A DNA stretch of 52,252 bases from an uncultured bacterium (GTDB lineage: Bacteria > Planctomycetota > UBA1135 > GCA-002686595), in NCBI GenBank assembly GCA_937905825.1, contig CALCXM010000038.1, forward strand, positions 1 to 52,252, given 5' to 3'. The notes under the pieces were generated by a model, which was not told where the DNA came from, ran no database searches, and saw only the letters and a list, made by a program, of their open reading frames with translations. How positions within the stretch are numbered: the first letter of the stretch is position 1; each line of letters starts with the position of its first letter. Shown piece after piece: positions 43,953-52,064 of this stretch. A program made the translations under genes and the position numbers.

Positions 43953-44254
43953 AGGGCACGTCCCGTGGGCGCGCGCCTTGGCGAGCACCCACGCAACGCC
44001 ACCCACACTGGGTATCCACGCGGAATAGACAGAGCGCACGGGCGCGTGGGCCGGGCACGCAAGGCGATCCCTTTCAGAACTCACTCGCAAAGGTGGCGAA
44101 GGTGGCAGCTCCCTAGCGAATCCAGCGGGTTGTTTGCTTTACCTGGAGTGCGCACAAGACCAGTATCTTGCCTTCGAGAGGTCCCTGCGCGCCTTGCCGA
44201 CCCTGGCGAAGCCGTCGAGCAAACCCCGCCGCCACCCTGTGGAGACTCTCCCCC
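43953..44254. other. Intergenic, 302 nt
   Basis: A hairpin surrounds the stop codon of the kinase gene (CACGGGGACG at 43932-43941 with CGTCCCGTG at 43959-43967, one bulged G) and may help termination; it has no T-run. The remainder presumably carries the promoter of the sulfatase gene starting at 44255. No other feature is recognisable. Confidence 0.4.
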
Positions 44255-45736
44255 ATGAGCCGAATTCCAGCGTCCCTCTTCGCCGTTCTCTTCTTCAGTG
44301 CCTGCTCCAGCGCTCCTCAGGAATCGGAATCGGCCGAGATGGTTCCGCGCCCGCCGAATGTGATCTTCATCATGGCCGACGACTTGGGTTACGGCGAGCT
44401 CGGTTGCTACGGCCAAGAGAAAATTCGAACTCCGCACATCGACGCCTTGGCGGGCAAGGGCATGCGCTTCACCCAGGCCTACGCGGGCGCGCCGGTTTGC
44501 GCCCCCTCGCGCTGCGTGCTGATGACCGGTCGGCACTCCGCCAACGCAGAGATTCGCGGAAACAAGGAAGTCAAGCCAGAGGGACAGTCACCGATCAGCG
44601 CGGAGGTTCCCACGGTGGCCATGCTGATGGGTGCTGCGGGCTATGTCACAGGGGCGATCGGCAAGTGGGGCCTCGGTCCCGTCGACTCCAGCGGGGATCC
44701 GAACGCGAAGGGCTTCGATCTGTTCTACGGCTACAACTGTCAACGGGAAGCCCACACGTACTACCCGGACCACCTCTGGCGCAATCGTGAGCGCGTTGAA
44801 CTGAATGGCGGAACGCGAGTTGCCCCGGGCGGCAAGCAGGAGCCAGGTGACGACGATTATGGACGCTTCTACGGAGAGGACTACGCCCCCGACGCCATGC
44901 TTGTGGAGGCCCTGGACTTCATCCGTGAAAACCAGGATCGCCCCTTCTTTCTCTACCTTCCCTTCGTTGAGCCGCACCTCGCCATGCAGCCCCCCACCGA
45001 GTGGGTGAACGCCTACCCCGAGGAGTGGGACACAGTGCCTTACCTTGGAAACCGCGGCTACTCCCCCCACCCGCGACCGCGAGCGGGCTACGCGGCCATG
45101 ATCAGTGACCTGGACGAACATGTTGGCTCCGTGGTTGACTTCGTCGACAAGCTCGGGCTCGCCAGCGACACCTTGATCCTCTTCACTTCCGACAACGGGG
45201 CGACCCACGACGTGGGCGGGGTCGACACGGACTTCTTCCAATCCGTCGGTCCCCTGCGTGGGCGCAAGGGCAGCGTTTATGAGGGCGGTCTTCGGGTTCC
45301 ACTGATCGCCCGTTGGACGGGCAGCATCGAAGCGGGAAGCACGAGCGATCACCAAACCTGCTTTCAGGATCTGATGCCGACCCTGGCAGAGATCGTCGGC
45401 AAGCGGCGCTTGTTTAAGACCGATGGCGTCAGCTACTTGCCGACCTTGATGGGCACCGGCGATCAAGCAGCCCACCCCTACCTCGTCTGGGAATTTTACG
45501 GCTACGGCGGACAGAAGGCGGTTCGGATTGGCGACTGGAAGGCGGTCCAGACACAGATCCACAAGGGCGGCGAAGCGATCGAGCTTTACAACCTTGCCGA
45601 GGACATCGGTGAGCAGCAGGACTTGGCAGAGCAGCAGCCCGAGTTGGTGGAGCAGGCCAGGCGGATTTTCCGGGAGGACAGGACGCCCTCGGAGCTCTTC
45701 CAAATGGACGGCTTCGACAGCGTGCAGGCGAAATAG
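44255..45736 (+). CDS. Lipoprotein Cys-type sulfatase (arylsulfatase A-like)
   Basis: Lipoprotein of 493 residues: the signal ends FFSAC with Cys17. The metal site is FIMADDLGYGELGCYG (about 38-52). The formylglycine signature is CAPSR with Cys82, followed by CVLMTGRHS. Next are AIGKWGLGP and, in the C-terminal half, TLILFTSDNGATHDVGG. The enzyme would hydrolyse sulfate esters on polysaccharides at the cell surface. ATG 44255 is chosen over the upstream in-frame ATG at 44168 because it starts the lipobox signal. The end of the protein carries the LYNLAEDIGEQQDLAE block of the family. It is the second Cys-type sulfatase in the window. Confidence 0.9.
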   Translation: MSRIPASLFAVLFFSACSSAPQESESAEMVPRPPNVIFIMADDLGYGELGCYGQEKIRTPHIDALAGKGMRFTQAYAGAPVCAPSRCVLMTGRHSANAEIRGNKEVKPEGQSPISAEVPTVAMLMGAAGYVTGAIGKWGLGPVDSSGDPNAKGFDLFYGYNCQREAHTYYPDHLWRNRERVELNGGTRVAPGGKQEPGDDDYGRFYGEDYAPDAMLVEALDFIRENQDRPFFLYLPFVEPHLAMQPPTEWVNAYPEEWDTVPYLGNRGYSPHPRPRAGYAAMISDLDEHVGSVVDFVDKLGLASDTLILFTSDNGATHDVGGVDTDFFQSVGPLRGRKGSVYEGGLRVPLIARWTGSIEAGSTSDHQTCFQDLMPTLAEIVGKRRLFKTDGVSYLPTLMGTGDQAAHPYLVWEFYGYGGQKAVRIGDWKAVQTQIHKGGEAIELYNLAEDIGEQQDLAEQQPELVEQARRIFREDRTPSELFQMDGFDSVQAK

Positions 45737-45852
45737 CGGGGAAACCAGCCGGTCTTCCTCCCCGGCAAAGCTGGACCTCCGGCCTCGAGGCATGGGCCAA
45801 TCGCAGCGCCCTTGGTAACCTAGTTGCCCCCCAATCCCACCCCCTCCCCCCC

Positions 45853-47463
45853 ATGCGATTCATCCTTCTCCTTCTAGCGCTCTTCTTCAGCGCACGCCTT
45901 GCTCCTGGTCAAATCATCGCTGTCACGTTCAAGGACGATGACACCATCAAAGAGATGAGCAAGCACATGGTTCCCATGCTGGGCACCCTGGTCTTGATGG
46001 GCGAGTCCAAGCAAGGCATCAGCTACGACTTCGAGACAGGAGGGTTCACATACTCCCCCGGCACCAACGAGCTCTTCGTGATCAACCCGAAGAAGCCGGA
46101 GAGCTTCCCCTACCACCTCGACAACGGAGTTCCGGTAGAGAGCAACAAGAAGCATGTGCTCTCCTTCAGCGGAAGCGCCATCGACGGAATCATCCTGGTT
46201 GATCGGGATCAAACCTTGCCCGGATTGACGGCGGAGTACATCGCTGCCGAGGAACGCCTCGACGCATTGCGCAAGGCCCGCACCGGCTTGAAGAAAGACT
46301 CCACCGAGTGGCAGGTGGCCCAACACCAACTGATCACGGCCCTCGAGACACAAGAGAAGTGGCTGGAGAACTTTGGCTACACGAACCCGCTGAAGAGCGT
46401 GCAGAAGGACCTCAAGAAGGAGCGCAAGGCCGGCGAGGGCATCCCACAGGCGCTCAGCTACACGGACGTTCTCGAAACGATTCGCGTGGTCGAAACCCCC
46501 GAGGGACTGGCGCGCATCTCGAAGGAAGAGTTCGACGGCAAGCATGAGTTCGGCACGGTCGAAAGCGCCCACTTCCGCATCCACTACCTGACCAAGGGCA
46601 ATGGGTACAAGAAACAAGTCGTCAGCGAAGCGGATGCCCTGCGCATGATCGAGCTCGCCGAACGGGCCCTCGAAGGCTTTCGGGCTGAATTCGTCTCCCC
46701 CTATCTCGGCGACGACTACCAGGACACCATCCCCGAAGGGTTGCTCGTGACTTGGTTCTTTGGACCCGAGCAGAACAAGTCCTACCTGCGCTACGCGAAC
46801 GAGCTCTTCGGTTTCGAACGCAAAGCGGGCCAAGAGGAAGTGGAGGTCACCGGTGAATCCACCTTTGGCGGCGAACCCGAACGCCAGCGCTACATCTGGC
46901 GCTTGGTCAACCTCGACTTGGACGGGATCATCTGCCACCAACTGGGACACGTGCTCTCTATGTTCCATTACGGCGGCGACGAGAAGCTGATCTTCCAAGA
47001 TTGGTTGGAGGAAGCCACGGCCAACTCCCTCGCGACCCGTTACCTCGGACGTTGCGGCGCCTTGTGCTTGGGCATGCAGGGCAAGTCCAAGTACCTGGGT
47101 CGCGAGAAGGTAGACTCGGGCAAGAAGGTGCGCGCCCTTGGGCGCCGTTCCGCCTACGACCTGATAGCGATCAGCCAGGCGGGACCGATTCAGTCGATTG
47201 CACTGAAACGCCTCTACGACATGGGCGACGCGGACTTGGCCAAGGGCTGGAGTTTCTACGAGTACGTCATCGCAAGCGAGGGCAAGGCCGGACAGCAGTA
47301 CCTGCGCGCCGCTGCCCAGTTCTCCCGGGACCCAGCCAGCTTGGTACAGAAGTGGCGTGAGGCCGCGGCGCTGATCTACGGCGTGGATGAACGCGAGGCG
47401 CTTTCAGGGGTTGAGGCCCGCTGGCGCGCGTACGTTGAAGAACGTCAGGCAGCGGACAAGTAG
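45853..47463 (+). CDS. Exported protein with degenerate HExxH (HQLGH) peptidase-like domain
   Basis: Protein of 536 residues with a signal peptide (ending near APGQ, residue 20). Residues 20-260 contain a helical charged region (EERLDALRKARTGLKK). Residues about 230-430 resemble a peptidase MA/gluzincin fold: the beta-strand HFRIHYLTK precedes, and ICHQLGHVLS (360-369) stands where a zinc HExxH is expected. Both His residues (362 and 366) are kept but the general-base Glu is Gln363. A later FQDWLEEATANSLA (381-394) matches the second zinc-ligand helix, with a Glu available. This looks like a zinc-binding pseudopeptidase or an enzyme with altered chemistry. No family name can be given. The gene ends at a strong terminator. 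Confidence 0.7.
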   Translation: MRFILLLLALFFSARLAPGQIIAVTFKDDDTIKEMSKHMVPMLGTLVLMGESKQGISYDFETGGFTYSPGTNELFVINPKKPESFPYHLDNGVPVESNKKHVLSFSGSAIDGIILVDRDQTLPGLTAEYIAAEERLDALRKARTGLKKDSTEWQVAQHQLITALETQEKWLENFGYTNPLKSVQKDLKKERKAGEGIPQALSYTDVLETIRVVETPEGLARISKEEFDGKHEFGTVESAHFRIHYLTKGNGYKKQVVSEADALRMIELAERALEGFRAEFVSPYLGDDYQDTIPEGLLVTWFFGPEQNKSYLRYANELFGFERKAGQEEVEVTGESTFGGEPERQRYIWRLVNLDLDGIICHQLGHVLSMFHYGGDEKLIFQDWLEEATANSLATRYLGRCGALCLGMQGKSKYLGREKVDSGKKVRALGRRSAYDLIAISQAGPIQSIALKRLYDMGDADLAKGWSFYEYVIASEGKAGQQYLRAAAQFSRDPASLVQKWREAAALIYGVDEREALSGVEARWRAYVEERQAADK

Positions 47464-47484
47464 GCGCGTCGCACGCAAGCAATC

Positions 47485-47530
47485 GGCCCCCTGGGAGGAA
47501 CGCGCTGACGTTCAAACCGGGGGGCCTTTT
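47485..47530 (+). terminator. Rho-independent terminator after the HQLGH gene
   Basis: GGCCCCC (47485-47491) pairs with GGGGGCC (47520-47526), and an inner AACG/CGTT pair strengthens the loop. TTTT (47527-47530) follows immediately. It isolates the following gene from the upstream one. Confidence 0.75.
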
Positions 47531-47645
47531 CGTGGGAGGGTTTCCGCTCCGCGTTGACCCAAGAGGTCCCGTGGACACAAAAGGGTGCAGGAACACAACG
47601 CGGCGCGTTGACACGGCGGGCGGTCTTCTGCGCTATCCTCGCCCC

Positions 47646-48899
47646 ATGAAGTTCCCCCCCGCCCTGCTCGGTTTCTCCCTGATCGCCCCCCTGCTTTGCT
47701 CTGCTGCCAGCCCTCAGGGCGAATACCCCTGGCTCGGAGATTTGGACGCCGCCGAAGCACTCGCGAAGTCGAGCGGCAAGCCGATCCTGGCGGTCTTCCG
47801 CTGACAGGTCTGAAGGGATTGCGCCCCCTTCTGGCAGACGGTCGTCCGCCCCACCACAGAACTCGCCGAGCTCTACGAAAAGTTCGTTCCCGTGCGCATC
47901 ACCAACATGCGCGGGGTGAACATCGAGAAGTATCGATTCGACTTTGACCTGACCTTCGGCGTGCTCGCCTTGAATCCGGATGGCACGGTCTACCACCGCT
48001 ATGGAGGTCGCGACAGCCGCTCTCCCGGGCACTGGACCACTCCCGCATCCTTTGAACAGATGCTGAGCGCGAGCCTCGAGCGCCATCAAGAATACACGGC
48101 AGCTCCTTCACCCCCCGAGTTGCAGCCCCGCTTGCAACCGGAACAGATCCCGGCCTTCGCCAAGCGCGACAAGGGCGAGTGCATTCACTGCCACAACGTG
48201 CACGAGGGCTTGCAACAGGAGGCGAAAGATCAGAAAACTTGGTCCTTTGCAGACATCTGGGTTCATCCAGCTCCCGAGCGTTTGGGCTTGGACCTCGACC
48301 GGGACGATCAACGCTTGGTCATCCAAGTGCAACCGGAGTCCGCGGCAGACAAGGCAGGCCTCAAGGTGGGCGACCGCTTGATCCGCGTGGGCACGACGAC
48401 GATTGCGAGCGCCTCCGATGTGATGCACGCGAGCGATTCCTTCCCGGCAGCGGGCGGCAAACTACCCGTGGCCTTCCTGCGCAACGGGGAAGCACAGACC
48501 GTGAAACTCAGCTTGCCTCCCGACTGGAAACGCAGCGCACCCGCGAGCTTTGCCTGGCGCGCGATCAAGTGGACGCTCGATCCCGTTCCTGGCTTTGGCG
48601 GACCGGCCATCGACGCCACGCAGCGCGCCGCTCTGAAGATTCCCGAGGGCGAATTCGCCTTCCGCATTCAGTACTTCGTGACTTGGGGCCCGCGTGCCGC
48701 CTATGGCAAGCGCGCCGGAGAAGCCGGATTGCGAGCCGATGACATCGTCCTTGCAGTTGCCGGTAAGCGTGACTTCGAGTCCGTGGATCACTTCCACGCC
48801 TGGTGGCGCCTCACTCGCCAAGCAGGCGAAGTCGTCCCGATTCATGTGCTGCGCAATGGAGAGCCCATGGTCTTCCAACTGGAAGTCCCCCGGTCGTAG
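47646..48899 (+). CDS. Putative selenoprotein: exported thioredoxin-like (UxxU) / CxxCH / PDZ protein, two in-frame TGA
   Basis: From ATG 47646 one frame runs to TAG 48897, broken only by TGA at 47802 and 47811. Read as selenocysteine, they give Sec53-Gln-Val-Sec56, exactly the CxxC spacing, followed by Arg-Asp-Cys59. The context fits a thioredoxin-like fold: signal peptide (1-20), LDAAEALAKSSGKPILAVFR before the motif, then a helix (FWQTVV) and FVPVRITNM and FGVLALNPDGTVYHRYGG after it. A CxxCH motif (Cys179, Cys182, His183) would bind one c-type haem. PDZ-like domains follow at about 208-300 (VQPESAADKAGLKVGDRL) and 345-415 (AGEAGLRADDIVLAV). Small hairpins just after the TGAs could be bacterial SECIS elements. 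A pseudogene with two nonsense mutations is less likely, because both fall on the two redox positions. SelA, SelB, SelC and SelD must exist elsewhere. Confidence 0.75.
47808..47850 (+). promoter_or_regulatory. Candidate bacterial SECIS hairpins after the two UGA codons
   Basis: For the first UGA (47802-47804): GAAGGG (47812-47817) pairs with CCCTTC (47826-47831), extendable by GTCT/AGAC (47808-47811 with 47836-47839). The loop ATTGCGCC has a G at 47821, 17 nt past the UGA. For the second UGA (47811-47813): GGC-GAC/GTC-GCC (47833-47839 with 47844-47850) closes a GGTC loop, its G 27 nt past the UGA. These distances match the 16-37 nt usual for bacterial SECIS. The extended form of the first excludes the second, but the short cores coexist. 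The structures were paired by eye, not folded. Confidence 0.5.
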
Positions 48900-48927
48900 T
48901 TGGCGGGCCAATGGGTTCGCCCGCCAA
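48900..48927 (+). terminator. Hairpin directly after the selenoprotein gene
   Basis: TTGGCGGGC (48900-48908) pairs perfectly with GCCCGCCAA (48919-48927) around a 10-nt loop, starting just behind the stop codon. It probably ends the transcript, though no T-run follows. Confidence 0.6.
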
Positions 48928-49063
48928 CCATCAATAGCCCTCCCTCGGGCCGAGCCTGATGAAGTGCTGAGTGGGATGTGCATCCGGTCCTTGCGTGGAC
49001 TGGGCCCCACGGGCACTCGGCTTCATTTCATTGCGACGGAGTGATTTCCGTTCCACAAGACCA

Positions 49064-49108
49064 GGTTCTACTTGGGCACAGGATGAACCGGTTCTACTTG
49101 GGCACAGG
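49064..49108. repeat. Short tandem duplication of a gene 3' end (19-bp repeat, period 26)
   Basis: GGTTCTACTTGGGCACAGG occurs at 49064-49082 and again at 49090-49108. The second copy holds the last codons and stop (PVPK then TAG) of the leftward gene at 49094. The first copy lies just beyond that stop and repeats the same end, including a TAG. It looks like a slippage or recombination duplication. Confidence 0.8.
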
Positions 49109-50659
49109 CAGGGGAGGTTTTTCCAAGTTCTCGGCCAGGATTCGAGTGAGTTCAAAACGGTTGGTCAGGATCCATTGCCCGATCGTCGTGGTGGGGTCCC
49201 CGGACTCGTAGCGCTTGAGCGTGTTCGCAAAGAGCCAGAGCTCTCCGTTGACCAGCTCGGCGGTGGTCACTTGGAACTGCTCCCACTTGTAGTCGTAGGA
49301 GGTGATCGTGGCCGACGTCGTGCCTCCTCGCAGCCAGGCTTGGCGCTGGGACTTCACCTGATTGTCCACGTTGATCACGAGGCGTTTCCATTCCCCCACC
49401 TCGCTCTTCGACTTGCGCAGGGTCTCCTGGGCAGCGCGCAGCAGTGCGGCATCGGTCGAAGCGGGAGCCGGCATACGCACGGAGTCCAAGGCCTGCAATG
49501 CGATTGCTTTCAGGTGCGCGATGGCTCGCTCGATGGTTTGCAACTCAAGGACGCGATCAGGCTGGGACGGCTTTGGGGCCGCCACCTCCGTGATCGAAGG
49601 TCCAGCCACACACGGGGATCCCATGGCCTCGTCGTAGGCGCTGGCCATCTGCACGGCGGAACGTCCAGCGTGCAAGCGCGTCATGCTTTCATCAAAACTA
49701 CCTCGCCCCAGAACGCGATTCAGCACTTGGTCCTCGTCAGTAGGATCCGTCTCCAGAATCCACTGGGCCACGCGCAGGCCTTCGTTCGCGTCGCTGGCCA
49801 ACCGTTCCCGCACGCTCTTCTCCACCTCGTAGAGCTGGCGCAGAGTGCTCCCTTGAAGTCGGTGGAAGTGACTGTTGACCTTCCCCTGATCCATGGCCGC
49901 GTTGCCCCGGGCCTTTTGCAACCAGGCCAGGTCCGTGGGGATCTCGATGTCGATCAGTCGTCGCATGCTTGCGGCCCACAGCTCGATCTGTTCCTTGGTG
50001 AAGGGCTCGGCGAGGACTCCGGGCAGGGCATTGCGGTCGTACTTAGCGGGCAGGGTCTCCATGGCTTGGATCCACGCCTCGCTCTCCCCCTTGTCTTTGT
50101 TCAGCGCAGCGAGCCCGGCCTCCAACAGCTTCTCCAGATCATTGATGTTGGCCGTCACCAACTTGACGTTGTCATCGGCTGCGGGAAAGGCCTGCAAACT
50201 CACGCGCAACCTGGCGATCTCCTTGCGCACACCGCGCACTCGACCTTCGTCCGCCATGTGCGTCACCGAAAGCAGCTTGAGGTTGTTGTAGGCGTTGCTT
50301 ACTTCCTTGTTGAGCCCTACGAGTTTCTCGTAGTCGTAGGTTGGCTGCGGTGCGGGCTTGGGCTTGGGCCCAGAACCCTTGGCCTTCGTTTCTATTTTCA
50401 CGCGCAGGGCCTTGCAGCGCTTGTCGGCGGCCTGCCATTCGTCGGTGCCCTTCTGCCCGACCGCCGCGAGGCGCTTCTCCGCCCAGGCGAGAGCCTGCAA
50501 GTACTCATTGGCGGTCTTGACATCCCCCTCCTTCAAACTCGGTTCGAGTTGTTCGTACTGAGCGACCCGCGCCAGGGCCTTGGCCACCAACGGATCCTGG
50601 GCGAGTGCGTTCGAGGACCAGGCGAACAGAAGCAGGAAGGTCAGAAGGAAGGTGCGCAT
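49094..50659 (-). CDS. Exported helical protein of unknown function
   Basis: Protein of 521 residues. ATG 50659 starts a signal peptide (MRTFLLTFLLLFAWSSNALA, cleavage before Q). CAGG lies about 6 nt upstream. The mature protein is almost entirely predicted alpha-helix with charged heptad-like stretches (for example QYEQLEPSLKEGDVKTANEY, and KSKSEVGEWKRLVINVDNQVK). A Pro/Lys-rich linker, GPKPKPAPQP, lies near residues 98-107. No enzymatic motif was recognised, and no family can be named. It is convergent with the selenoprotein gene and divergent from the GntR operon. A long open frame on the opposite strand (48971-51181) is antisense and is not coding. Confidence 0.75.
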   Translation of the reverse strand: MRTFLLTFLLLFAWSSNALAQDPLVAKALARVAQYEQLEPSLKEGDVKTANEYLQALAWAEKRLAAVGQKGTDEWQAADKRCKALRVKIETKAKGSGPKPKPAPQPTYDYEKLVGLNKEVSNAYNNLKLLSVTHMADEGRVRGVRKEIARLRVSLQAFPAADDNVKLVTANINDLEKLLEAGLAALNKDKGESEAWIQAMETLPAKYDRNALPGVLAEPFTKEQIELWAASMRRLIDIEIPTDLAWLQKARGNAAMDQGKVNSHFHRLQGSTLRQLYEVEKSVRERLASDANEGLRVAQWILETDPTDEDQVLNRVLGRGSFDESMTRLHAGRSAVQMASAYDEAMGSPCVAGPSITEVAAPKPSQPDRVLELQTIERAIAHLKAIALQALDSVRMPAPASTDAALLRAAQETLRKSKSEVGEWKRLVINVDNQVKSQRQAWLRGGTTSATITSYDYKWEQFQVTTAELVNGELWLFANTLKRYESGDPTTTIGQWILTNRFELTRILAENLEKPPLPVPK

Positions 50660-50928
50660 GGATACCTGGAGAGATCGACGAAAGACCACCCCCGAACCCG
50701 CCCCCTATGGACTGGTCGGAGTGCTACCCACTGGTCTGAGGCCAGCTGCGGAAGTTGCCCCCCAACCCGCAGAATCTTTCGGAATCCTCCTGCCCCAGTT
50801 CGCCCCGCCCGCTGCCGGTGCTCCGCCATTCGGGATGCCAACGGAATCAGAGAGTGCCGAAGGAGGCCCCTAGGGCCCCAAACAGGCCGATCCGACAAAA
50901 TCTCCAAACTGCCCCCTTGCGTCCTAGC

Positions 50929-50946
50929 GTACTATGTAGATAGTAC
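50929..50946 (+). promoter_or_regulatory. Operator palindrome for the GntR regulator
   Basis: GTACTAT-GTAG-ATAGTAC is a perfect 7-bp inverted repeat with a 4-nt spacer, 6 nt before the ATG at 50953. It contains a TACTAT that could serve as -10. GntR repressors of the YtrA type commonly bind such symmetrical sites at their own promoters, so autorepression of the regulator and the ABC genes is likely. The rest of 50660-50952 shows no other feature. Confidence 0.75.
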
Positions 50947-50952
50947 AGGTCT

Positions 50953-51330
50953 ATGGATTGGAAAACCGACCCCAACCTGGAGGCCTCGCCCTCCCGACAG
51001 ATCGTCGAGCGCGCTTTGGATGCGATTGCCTGCGGCGACTTGGTCAGCGGTGATTCCCTGCCTTCCGTGCGCAAGATGGCCTCGGAGGCCCTGGTCAACC
51101 ACAACACGGCGGCCCGCGCTTATCGCGAGTTGGAGGGCCTGGGAGTTGTGCGACCAGAGAACGGCAAGGGCGTCTTCGTGACCCGCAGCGGCAAGAAGAT
51201 CGCTCGCAAACGTCGCCAGGACGAAACCTTGCTCGTGCTCCAGCGGGCCATCGACGGGGCCTTGCGAGCGGGACACGCACCGGAATCGATTCAAGCTTTG
51301 TTCAACAAGGGAAAGAGGAGAGACGCATGA
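50953..51330 (+). CDS. GntR-family (YtrA-type) transcriptional regulator
   Basis: Short regulator of 125 residues. Residues 12-77 are the winged helix-turn-helix of the GntR family (RQIVERALDAIACGDLVSGD, LPSVRKMASEALVNHNTAARAYRELEGLG, wing VRPENGKGVFVT). The short C-terminal helical tail, with no large effector domain, is what the YtrA subfamily has. Members of that subfamily usually repress an adjacent ABC transporter operon, which fits here: the stop overlaps the ABC ATPase start (ATGA). A perfect palindrome lies immediately upstream of the start codon. Confidence 0.92.
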   Translation: MDWKTDPNLEASPSRQIVERALDAIACGDLVSGDSLPSVRKMASEALVNHNTAARAYRELEGLGVVRPENGKGVFVTRSGKKIARKRRQDETLLVLQRAIDGALRAGHAPESIQALFNKGKRRDA

Positions 51331-52064
51331 GTTCAGTGATGAGTGTGAGTGGATTGTCTATGGCTTTCGGCAAGCAGAAGGTGCTGGAAGACGTCAACTT
51401 GGACCTGGCGCCGGATCGTGTGCACGTCTTGCTGGGCAGCAATGGTGCAGGCAAGTCGACGCTCTTGCGCTGCATGCTGGGGCTCTTGAAGCCCCAGGCG
51501 GGCTCCGTGGATTTCCTGGGAGTGGATGTTCGCAAATCCAAGGCGCCCCTGCGTGAATTGATCACCTACGTGCCCGACGAAGCGGACGCCTGCGATTGGA
51601 TGACCGCGACGGACCTCTTCTACTTCTTGAGCAAGCAGTACAGGCGTTGGTCGCCGGAGAAGGTCAAGGAACTCTGCGAACGCACGCAAGTGCCGCTCAA
51701 GACCTCGATCAAGTCCATGTCCCGGGGGGAAGCGGCCAAGACCATGTTGGTGGCGGCCCTGGCGCCTCAGCCCAAGTTGTTGCTGCTGGATGAGCCCTTT
51801 GCGCGCTTGGATCCGCCGACCCGGGAACTTGTTTTGGGTGTGTTCTTGGAGGAGGCGCCTTTGGACGGTGGAGCGGTTCTGCTCGCCACCCACGACTTAG
51901 AAGTAGCGGCACGTGCGGCGGACCGCGTGTTGCTGCTGGAGGGTGGACGGATCACGACGCAAGTGGACGTGGAAGAGTTGCAGTCCGATGGAGATACAGG
52001 CCAGCGCTTGACCGCGCGCCTGCGCGAGCTCTACACCCCAGCAGAAGTGGAGCAGGCCCGTTGA
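51327..52064 (+). CDS. ABC transporter ATP-binding protein
   Basis: ATPase of 245 residues. Walker A is GSNGAGKST (37-45). The signature motif is SMSRGEAAK, a weakened form of LSGGQ, as in some YtrB-like ATPases. Walker B is LLLLDEPFARLD, and the H-loop is LLATHDLE. The gene is translationally coupled to the GntR regulator upstream (4-nt overlap) and to the permease downstream (TTGA overlap). This organisation is that of YtrABC-type transporters controlled by small GntR repressors, often induced by cell-envelope stress. The substrate is unknown. Confidence 0.9.
   Translation: MSSVMSVSGLSMAFGKQKVLEDVNLDLAPDRVHVLLGSNGAGKSTLLRCMLGLLKPQAGSVDFLGVDVRKSKAPLRELITYVPDEADACDWMTATDLFYFLSKQYRRWSPEKVKELCERTQVPLKTSIKSMSRGEAAKTMLVAALAPQPKLLLLDEPFARLDPPTRELVLGVFLEEAPLDGGAVLLATHDLEVAARAADRVLLLEGGRITTQVDVEELQSDGDTGQRLTARLRELYTPAEVEQAR

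Noticed and set aside
47802..47813. Pseudogene or split gene at the two TGA codons
   Set aside because: Both TGAs sit on the two redox positions of a thioredoxin motif and the remainder of the frame is intact, so Sec insertion is the better reading.
48971..51181. A 736-codon open frame on the plus strand
   Set aside because: It is antisense to the leftward exported protein at 49094-50659, which has a clear signal peptide. The antisense translation is low-complexity-like and shows no family pattern. Long antisense frames are common in DNA of this GC content.
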